Positions 50,911 through 57,089 of a stretch of 64,000 nucleotides of DNA are shown here, one piece after another. Position 1 is the first letter of the stretch. Every line of letters starts with the position of its first letter. The stretch comes from Bdellovibrionales bacterium. GTDB taxonomy: Bacteria; Bdellovibrionota; UBA2428. The notes beneath the pieces were generated by a model that searched no databases, had not been told where the DNA came from, and worked only from the letters and a program-made list of their open reading frames with translations. The translations under genes and the position numbers were made by a program. Where the stretch lies: the NCBI GenBank assembly GCA_018266335.1, contig JAFEAR010000043.1, positions 1 to 64,000 of the forward strand. Reading direction: 5' to 3'.

Positions 50911-51317
50911 GGTATCTGCTGCACGCCGTAGTCTTTATTGGATTCGCGGTTCATGCTGCCGATATGGAAGATTTGCATCGGGAAGTCGAAAGAGTGTGCC
51001 CGATTAGCGGGCTCTCGGGGAACCCGGCTGATCCACGTCATATAAGAATTGATTTTAAACCCGAAGCTACGCCCGAACAGCGGGCCGCAGCCATCGCTAT
51101 CAGGAATTCATTTGATCATAGAAGTGCCGGACTTGCGGAATTGGATGACCAACTAGATCGGTTGGCTAGTCGTGCAGCAAACGCCGCCGCCGTCAGCGAA
51201 GCAACATTTCAGGTGGTCTACAGTAAGGTTCAGCGAGCAAAACTTGTCGCCGATGTGAATGTGAAGAAGCGATTGATCCAAGAAATTGATGCCCTGATTT
51301 CATCGAGTGGGAAATGA
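50907..51317 (+). CDS. Small secreted helical protein coupled to a fibre gene
   Basis: A 136-residue protein starting at an ATGA overlap with the fibre gene. A short signal peptide (YLLHAVVFIGFAVHA/A) is followed by ISGLSGNPADPRHIRIDFKPEATPEQRAAAIAIRNSFD, a pattern common beside phage tail proteins, and a helical C-terminus. It could assist fibre assembly; this is inferred from coupling only. Confidence 0.6.
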   Translation: MRYLLHAVVFIGFAVHAADMEDLHREVERVCPISGLSGNPADPRHIRIDFKPEATPEQRAAAIAIRNSFDHRSAGLAELDDQLDRLASRAANAAAVSEATFQVVYSKVQRAKLVADVNVKKRLIQEIDALISSSGK

Positions 51318-51396
51318 AATGGGGGCCGAATGCCTCCAATCAACTCGGAAACAATTCGACCACCGACTCCTACGTGCCGAAGGGTGCCCTCGGTCC

Positions 51397-52578
51397 CTAA
51401 GGCCGCCTTCGCAAGTCAGGCAGTGCCGTGGCTGCGGCGAGCAGCAGGCATGCGGCGCCTGCCACGCAGACCGCTCCCAAGTGTGCGTTGTGTTGAGTGG
51501 TGTTTTCGATGATGAGTGCCGAAAGATAGGTTCCGACGCCTTGGACTGCGGCGGCGGTGCTGAGGGCCGTGGCCTTGTTGGCAGGCGAGAGCGTCAAGAT
51601 CGAAAACTCCAGTGCACCGGCATGCAGCGAAAGGCCGATCACCATAAGAAGCCAGCTTGCGATGGCGAGCCAGCCTAGCTGCGTAACTCCGAAGAGAGCC
51701 AGAAAAACACTCGCAATGAGTAAGCTCAGCGCCATGGCCCAACCCTTGTGCATGAAGCCGCTCTTTTTCCAGAGCGTGATGCCAGCTATGCGCGTAAGAC
51801 TCAGCACTCCTTGAACGGAGGCGACCGAGAGCCCAACAGTGACGAGCGTGTTCACCTTGGGCCAGAAGACCGTTCCGAGTACGGCACTGGCGAATCCGTA
51901 CATGAGGCAGCTTAAGAACAGGCGCCTGAGTGAGGGCACCTTGAAGCTGTCGAAGCTAAAGTGTTTTGCTCGGGAGTGGATCTCGACTGGGGCCGCTTTG
52001 ATGATGGCGGCCCAGGCGAAAAATATCAGGCTGACAAGCCCGAGGACTATCCAGGGAATTTTCTCGGTGGAGCCGACTCCGGTCTTTGAAATCCACACGA
52101 CAAGGGGAATCAAAACGAAAGCTCCTGCGATCATGCCGAATCTCTCGAACTGGTCGCGTGAGAGAATCGTATGAGTTGTGACGGCAAGGCCGTTGCTGCG
52201 CTCTTGTACATCCTTTAGCCAGGCTTGAAGGGCGCCTGCTGCGAAGGTATCACCGAGTGCAACGAGTGCGGTCCCGGCAAGTATCGTGTTTAGGCGGACT
52301 CCGTAGATTGCAGGTATCAGTACGCCAACGACGATAAATAAAATTCCCACAAGTGAAATGCGTTTGTGCCCAATGCGATCGGCGAGAACGCCGCTTGGGA
52401 TATTGAAGACGAGATTCACTGCTGTTTGGATGCCAAAGACCTTCGCGATCTCGGAGGTTCCGAAGCCCAGTTGCAGCAAGATGTTTGGCCAAAGCGGATA
52501 GTAGGCTCCAAAAAAGAGGCCTTTGATTCCGAATAAAAAGTAAAATGCGTTGAGCGACGACAATCCCAAATCCCCCAA
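51397..52578 (-). CDS. MFS transporter
   Basis: A 393-residue, twelve-helix transporter. LGFGTSEIAKVFGIQTAVNLVFNIPSGVLADRIGHKR carries the MFS loop motif. The start is one of three in-frame TTG codons (52578, 52569, 52563); GGGGG best serves 52563. It lies directly behind the DUF4423-like regulator gene and is probably cotranscribed with it. Near the divergent small-peptide genes it could export them, but that is inference. Confidence 0.8.
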   Translation of the reverse strand: MGDLGLSSLNAFYFLFGIKGLFFGAYYPLWPNILLQLGFGTSEIAKVFGIQTAVNLVFNIPSGVLADRIGHKRISLVGILFIVVGVLIPAIYGVRLNTILAGTALVALGDTFAAGALQAWLKDVQERSNGLAVTTHTILSRDQFERFGMIAGAFVLIPLVVWISKTGVGSTEKIPWIVLGLVSLIFFAWAAIIKAAPVEIHSRAKHFSFDSFKVPSLRRLFLSCLMYGFASAVLGTVFWPKVNTLVTVGLSVASVQGVLSLTRIAGITLWKKSGFMHKGWAMALSLLIASVFLALFGVTQLGWLAIASWLLMVIGLSLHAGALEFSILTLSPANKATALSTAAAVQGVGTYLSALIIENTTQHNAHLGAVCVAGAACLLLAAATALPDLRRRP

Positions 52579-52583
52579 AAATT

Positions 52584-53432
52584 TTAGAGCGAGTACCGAC
52601 GCCCAAGTGCGATCGTGCAGACAAAAGCGTCGGGGCCTTCTTCGGGCAAGTTCATTAGCTTCGCGACGACCTGATCTATTTCTTCAACGGTCTGTTTGAT
52701 CTGTGCTTCGCTTAGCCTTCTGACGAGTGTGACGCGGTAGGCTTTTTTTTCGAGCAGATCCTGGGTTTTGATCATTTTTATGAGCGCCTGTGAGGCGTGA
52801 AGAAAGTTCTGATCTCGCAGGGGACGGAACTCTTCGAGGTTCGGGATGTGAAAATACTTCCGTTTGCGCTTGAGAACGCCCTTCTGTGCGAGCACGAGGT
52901 TTTCGTTGCGAAGCCATTCGACCATATCTTTGACCTCTGCAAGGGGAATGCCTGAGAGTCGTGCGACATCTTTTTCCGTGATATCCGCGTTGAGACTGTA
53001 AACGGAAATCACCGAGGCTACTTCCCAGAGCTTCGGCGTTTCGAGGAATTTTTTAATCTGACTTTCTTGAATGACGTAATAGTTGTCGATCTGACCTGCT
53101 TGCGAGTACAGGGGCTCGCCCTTTCTCTCGGTTCCTGGCGCGGGCTCGAAGTAAGAGCGCGTCTCGGGCGTGGGCATGTGATCTTTGGCCCAGGCATGGC
53201 AGATGAGTCTCTCTTCGATGCCGAGAATTTTTGCGATCTCGAGCGTGAGACTGATGTCGGGCATACGCTTACTGGATTCGACCGCAGCGTACTGGGAGTA
53301 GCTGATGGAGAGTTCTTTTTGGTGTTCTTCCCAAAAAGCGGACGCCGTGCGGAACTTTTGAGCCCGAGCGGTTTCGACCAGTTCCGAGACTAAGTACTTG
53401 TTATTTGGTTTATATCTCTCTTTTTTGTCCAT
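52584..53432 (-). CDS. DUF4423/TIGR02147-like regulator
   Basis: A 282-residue protein. Residues 12-75 form an HTH (FWEEHQKELSISYSQYAAVESSKRMPDISLTLEIAKIL). A second winged helix follows (VISVYSLNADITEKDVARLSGIPLAEVKDMVEWLRNENLV), then a helical tail with LPEEGPDAFVCTIALGRRYSL. This layout resembles the TIGR02147/DUF4423 regulators of Fibrobacteres and Bdellovibrio. An inverted repeat overlaps the start region. It is divergent from the small Gly-rich peptide genes. Confidence 0.72.
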   Translation of the reverse strand: MDKKERYKPNNKYLVSELVETARAQKFRTASAFWEEHQKELSISYSQYAAVESSKRMPDISLTLEIAKILGIEERLICHAWAKDHMPTPETRSYFEPAPGTERKGEPLYSQAGQIDNYYVIQESQIKKFLETPKLWEVASVISVYSLNADITEKDVARLSGIPLAEVKDMVEWLRNENLVLAQKGVLKRKRKYFHIPNLEEFRPLRDQNFLHASQALIKMIKTQDLLEKKAYRVTLVRRLSEAQIKQTVEEIDQVVAKLMNLPEEGPDAFVCTIALGRRYSL

Positions 53433-53433
53433 A

Positions 53434-53454
53434 ATTCTCTAAAATCCAGAGAAT
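53434..53454. promoter_or_regulatory. Inverted repeat at regulator promoter
   Basis: ATTCTCT-N7-AGAGAAT lies one base upstream of the DUF4423-like regulator start and near the divergent peptide promoter, with a further AGAGAAA copy at 53482. It is the likely autoregulatory operator for both directions. Confidence 0.55.
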
Positions 53455-53547
53455 CTCTATATTTGGTAATTTTTGCGTTGACCAGAGAAAAGCAAAACAA
53501 TACTTCCTCAATCCACTCGGGACGGAAAGAGAGAGGAAGAAACTGCG

Positions 53548-53787
53548 ATGTTTACCAAGAGTACAAAACAGAAACTTTGGACCGTGGGGCTTTTCTCGAT
53601 CCTGATTTCGGCAACGAGTTTGCGATTAGAGAACAAGAAAGGGGGAATTATCGGACAAGTATTGCAAAGAAGCGGCGGGAATCCAGATGGTGGGGGCACG
53701 GTCGGTGGACCACGGCCTCATAATCTGACCGTTGCCCGCGGCGGAACGATTGGTCGTACCGCTCGCTCGGGCGGAACTATCGGATAG
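53548..53787 (+). CDS. Small Gly-rich secreted peptide 1
   Basis: A 79-residue protein. A hydrophobic N-terminus (WTVGLFSILISATSL) is followed by KKGGIIGQVLQRSGG and a C-terminus with VARGGTIGRTARSGGTIG. It shares the GGT[IV]GRxxRSGGTxG motif with the next small gene. GAGGAAG precedes ATG 53548. There are no cysteines. The repeats suggest a processed or multi-copy peptide, but the function is unknown. It is divergent from a regulator and an MFS gene. Confidence 0.62.
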   Translation: MFTKSTKQKLWTVGLFSILISATSLRLENKKGGIIGQVLQRSGGNPDGGGTVGGPRPHNLTVARGGTIGRTARSGGTIG

Positions 53788-53824
53788 CGAACTTTAAAAA
53801 ATAAAAAAACAATAAGGGGGAATC

Positions 53825-54052
53825 ATGAAATCGAAAGTTTTTTACATGGCTTTGGCATTTGCTGCTCTCGGCGCGGAAAAAATTCGCGGCGGTGGAGTTG
53901 GCAAACAAGAGCGTGGCGGTAGCGGTACATTCCGCGTCGCGGGTCACGGCACAAACGGTGTCATGAGTACCGGCGGCACGGTTGGACGTGGTTTGCGAAG
54001 CGGCGGTACCCAGGGACTGTCCGAAGGTGGGAGCACGAACAGTCTAACCTAA
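53825..54052 (+). CDS. Small Gly-rich secreted peptide 2
   Basis: A 75-residue protein with a short hydrophobic start (MKSKVFYMALAFAALG) and Gly-rich remainder including STGGTVGRGLRSGGTQG, matching the motif of the preceding gene. AAGGGGG lies before ATG 53825. The two are adjacent and probably cotranscribed. Confidence 0.62.
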   Translation: MKSKVFYMALAFAALGAEKIRGGGVGKQERGGSGTFRVAGHGTNGVMSTGGTVGRGLRSGGTQGLSEGGSTNSLT

Positions 54053-54281
54053 CGGAAAATAAAAAAGCCCTGACCCGGATGGGACTTGAATCGCGCTCCG
54101 TGGAAGGTTTTGCGACTCAGGAACCATAAAGCAGGCCAGAGCTTCAGTAGCGCAGAGAGTGCCTGAATCTCGGTCTTCCAGTCAAGGCGATTTCGGAGAA
54201 CGGCGTATGCAGAATTACTCGGCGAGGGGCCGAGAGTGGAACTGCACGTCAAAAGAATTCCGACTGAACTTATGAGGGGGA

Positions 54282-55508
54282 TTGATGAAGAGGTATTTTT
54301 TATTTCGTCGCGCCGCTTGCGCGACGGGCGTTCTTGTTTTGTTCGCCGCTTGCGGCAAGTTGAGCTTCGATGATCCGAGCGATCCGTTGATGTCATCACC
54401 ATCGACGACAGCACCTTCGGCAACACCGCAAGTCGGCTCTGCCGAGGTGGGTGATCTTTCGGCAAGTCTTCGCGAGCTGCCCGAGCCGAATCGCTTCGAG
54501 GTTGCGCTTTCGTGGTCGCCAGAGCCGGATGTGTCGGCATACATCGTGAAACGAAAAGACAATCACGGGCAGATCGCCCAGCTCGACTTGTTGCCAGGAG
54601 CTGCAAAGTCGTTTTCGGATTCGTCGGTCGAACCACAAAATCGTTACGTGTATTCCGTAGTGGGCATGCGCGACGGTGCCGTGCTTGAGTCGCGAGAGGC
54701 CGTGATTGAAACGCCGCTCGACTTGGAAGTCGCAAGTGCAGTGGATTGGCCGGCATCCGAAATAACAGGCATCAATCGACTGTTTTTGCGCAAAGGAGCT
54801 CGGCTCCGAACCCTAGGTCGAGATTTTCGCATTGATGTGCGTGCGATCATTGCCGACGACGCTGTCATAGAAAGTTTTCCCGAAGGTCGAGCGGCTCCGT
54901 TGGGTGCGGCTGGCAGTCACGGTGGATCGCTCGATCTCAAGGCGACGACCGGCGCGGGATCTCTTTTGATTTTGGCTCGTGGCGAAAATGGTGGGGCTGG
55001 TCTTGCCGGTGCTCGAGGCGGCATGGGTCCCGTGGGTGCTCGTGGAGGCGACGGGGTTGCCGACTATGAGACGGATTGCACGCTGCTGAGTCTTTCTCGC
55101 CTGGCCATTGGCGACCATGGGCACTGCTTCAAACACTGGTACTGCAAACGTGAAACCGGAGACGGCGCTCAGGGCGGTCGAGGCGCCGCAGGCGCTATCG
55201 GGGGCTCGGGCTTTGCCGGCGGCGACAGCATGTCCGTTACAGTAGACGTTGCCGAAGCGAAGGATCTTTCGTTCCGCTACGAGAAGCTTCCCGGACTCGG
55301 CGGCCCAGGCGGGCCCGGGGGCCCTGGCGGTGCAGGCGGTCCTGGTGGTCCGCCGGGAAGTCGCGATTCGGGCGGCCGATGTCGAGTGGCACAGTTCGGC
55401 CCAACGGGACCGGTCGGGCCTCAAGGGCCGAATGGTCCCAGCGGATCGTCCGGTGAGGCGCGGCCTGTGTGCCTAAGTCTCAGCGGAACAAAGATCGGCG
55501 ACTGCTGA
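54282..55508 (+). CDS. Lipoprotein with fibronectin-like and collagen-like regions
   Basis: A 408-residue lipoprotein: signal peptide ending LFAACG (Cys24 lipidated), a low-complexity Ser/Thr/Pro linker, an FN3-like domain (residues 60-145, FEVALSWSPEPDVSAYIVKRKD, RYVYSVVGMRDG), a beta region, then Gly-X-Y collagen-like repeats (GGPGGPGGPGG, GPTGPVGPQGPNGPSG) interrupted by cysteines. It is a surface protein by all signs; partner unknown. It lies just ahead of the second conjugation operon. Confidence 0.72.
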   Translation: MMKRYFLFRRAACATGVLVLFAACGKLSFDDPSDPLMSSPSTTAPSATPQVGSAEVGDLSASLRELPEPNRFEVALSWSPEPDVSAYIVKRKDNHGQIAQLDLLPGAAKSFSDSSVEPQNRYVYSVVGMRDGAVLESREAVIETPLDLEVASAVDWPASEITGINRLFLRKGARLRTLGRDFRIDVRAIIADDAVIESFPEGRAAPLGAAGSHGGSLDLKATTGAGSLLILARGENGGAGLAGARGGMGPVGARGGDGVADYETDCTLLSLSRLAIGDHGHCFKHWYCKRETGDGAQGGRGAAGAIGGSGFAGGDSMSVTVDVAEAKDLSFRYEKLPGLGGPGGPGGPGGAGGPGGPPGSRDSGGRCRVAQFGPTGPVGPQGPNGPSGSSGEARPVCLSLSGTKIGDC

Positions 55509-55560
55509 TTTCGCGAACTCCGCAATCAATCTTCAACATTTCAGAACGGGGGAATGGAAT

Positions 55561-55719
55561 ATGTGGGAACTTTTTGTCTTCGCGCTCCTTGCGGGGCTCA
55601 CGATTGCAAGTGCGTTCACCGAGGAGCGCAACCAACACACGAACACGCATCCTAGCGTGTATCACTCAAGTGAACTTTCAACTCTTCTTCTGCCCCATCA
55701 TGGGCACGACATGTACTGA
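55561..55719 (+). CDS. Small membrane protein (52 residues)
   Basis: ATG 55561 is preceded by GGGGGA. The product has one hydrophobic helix (MWELFVFALLAGLTIASAF) and a His-rich tail (TLLLPHHGHDMY). It is followed 18 bases later by the 192-residue gene, so it may be the first gene of the second conjugation operon. No family is recognised. Confidence 0.5.
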   Translation: MWELFVFALLAGLTIASAFTEERNQHTNTHPSVYHSSELSTLLLPHHGHDMY

Positions 55720-55736
55720 CCATGGAGGAATTCAAC

Positions 55737-56315
55737 ATGACGACTACGAATGCGATTCAAAAAAATCAACCTATCGTTCGCGAGCGGCCCGTGATGAGCG
55801 TGGTTCGGTTCGTGAAAGGCGGTGAAGCTATCAACGTGGGCGCCGTTTGGGACAACAATCTTCCGAGCGGCGCCCTTACTATGCGACTCGACCTGTCGGC
55901 GATCAACACGGATGCCGAAGTGATTCGACTTGCGGTGTTTCCAAAAGAGTCCTTTGCACGAAAAGTGGTTTGGGGCCTGCTCACGGAGCTTGAGCACAAG
56001 ATTCGAACTCGCATGGAGGCGCCGGAAAAGCCCGATCCAAAACTTCCGCCGCTCTTTAAGTGCGTTCTGTATCTGGAAGAGGTCAATACGGAGACCGGCG
56101 AGGTGACGACTCGGCGCCAAGAAGTCGGTGCTTTCTGGCCGAACTACGCCAATGGTGATCTTGAACTGCAACTTCGTTTGCATGTCATCCCAAAGGACAA
56201 ACTCCCAAAACTCACGCTTCTCGTATTCCCTCATCGAAGACGGCTCGAAATGTCGGGTCAGGCGTCGAAACAACCTGGTCAGGCTGGCCCCGACGAATCG
56301 CGGGAGGTTGCATGA
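55737..56315 (+). CDS. Hypothetical protein of second conjugation operon
   Basis: From ATG 55737 the product is 192 residues. The middle reads VMSVVRFVKGGEAINVGAVWDNNLPSGALTMRLDL, a beta pattern that resembles DUF736 or single-stranded-DNA-binding-like folds, and later YLEEVNTETGEVTTRRQEVGAFWPNYANGDLELQL. GGAGG is eight bases ahead. It overlaps the next gene by four bases (ATGA). Function unknown. Confidence 0.65.
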   Translation: MTTTNAIQKNQPIVRERPVMSVVRFVKGGEAINVGAVWDNNLPSGALTMRLDLSAINTDAEVIRLAVFPKESFARKVVWGLLTELEHKIRTRMEAPEKPDPKLPPLFKCVLYLEEVNTETGEVTTRRQEVGAFWPNYANGDLELQLRLHVIPKDKLPKLTLLVFPHRRRLEMSGQASKQPGQAGPDESREVA

Positions 56316-56812
56316 GGTCGGCGCTACTTTCGAGCACGCTCACTCTCGCAATGCTTTCCGTTCAAGGATGCAGCTCTGTGCCCTTTACGAAGAAGTCGAT
56401 GTGGGTGGGGCTTGGTGCAGGCGTTGCGACGGGCCTCGTCATCGGCGCTATCGGTGCGACTCACAACAACAACGCTTGGGCTACGCTCGGGGCCGGGGTT
56501 GGTGGGTCGGTCGCGTCCGCGCTCGTTACGGCAATCAGTTCCGAGCCAAAACCCATGACCGATAAACAACTCATTGAGGATCTGTTGCGTCCCACGAAAC
56601 CTCAAGGGATGGCGATAACTTCGAGTCGCGAAGAGAATTCTTACAACATCGGGGTTGGAAACGTTCCTGCGGGTCTTAAGGCCCGTGTACGCCAGCCTCG
56701 ACTTCGCGTCGGAAAAACCGACTGGCTTGAGATCGACGGCGAGTATCACGAACCGCACAAGGTCTACACCTATGAGGAGGGCGGATTTCTGATGCCCTTG
56801 CGGAGGAACTAG
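56312..56812 (+). CDS. Glycine-zipper lipoprotein of second conjugation operon
   Basis: A 166-residue lipoprotein with lipobox VQGC (Cys20). Residues 32-70 form a glycine zipper (VGLGAGVATGLVIGAIGATH, LGAGVGGSVASALV). The C-terminus includes LRVGKTDWLEIDGEYHEPHKVYTYEE. It corresponds in plan to the lipoprotein at 5425-5835 of the first operon but is placed at the start rather than the end of its operon. Confidence 0.72.
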   Translation: MRSALLSSTLTLAMLSVQGCSSVPFTKKSMWVGLGAGVATGLVIGAIGATHNNNAWATLGAGVGGSVASALVTAISSEPKPMTDKQLIEDLLRPTKPQGMAITSSREENSYNIGVGNVPAGLKARVRQPRLRVGKTDWLEIDGEYHEPHKVYTYEEGGFLMPLRRN

Positions 56813-56814
56813 AA

Positions 56815-57087
56815 ATGATGAACTTCGCGATCGCATTTGCAGTGGCGTTGATTCCTCATCTGGCGCTGGCTGACGAGGTTTCGGCAAAAATTGAACGGCT
56901 TCGTGGGGCGATTATGCCGACGGCGTTCGCCGTTGGCGGTCTCATGGCGGTCGTAACTCTGTTGCTCGGCATGTTCTCAGAAAAAATCGGTTGGGGTCCG
57001 TTTCTGAAAGTTCTGGGCCTTGTGGGCACGCTTTGCGTGGTGAATGGGCTCTTAAACATCATGAAAAATAGTCTGGGAGGACTGTAG
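56815..57087 (+). CDS. VirB2-like pilin subunit
   Basis: A 90-residue precursor with a signal peptide (AIAFAVALIPHLALA/D) and two hydrophobic helices (AFAVGGLMAVVTLLLGMFS and FLKVLGLVGTLCVVNGLL), the plan of VirB2/TrbC. It lies two bases after the lipoprotein gene and two bases before the VirB3-VirB4-VirB5 fusion. It is shorter and different in sequence from the pilin of the first operon. Confidence 0.72.
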   Translation: MMNFAIAFAVALIPHLALADEVSAKIERLRGAIMPTAFAVGGLMAVVTLLLGMFSEKIGWGPFLKVLGLVGTLCVVNGLLNIMKNSLGGL

Positions 57088-57089
57088 GT

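Noticed and set aside
54060..54110. tRNA-like sequence with GGGACTTGAATC
   Set aside because: Resembles a T-arm on the minus strand, but no cloverleaf could be drawn.
54049..54756. Long minus-strand ORF opposite the collagen-like lipoprotein
   Set aside because: Low-quality Arg/Ser/Thr composition and the plus strand encodes a clear lipoprotein.
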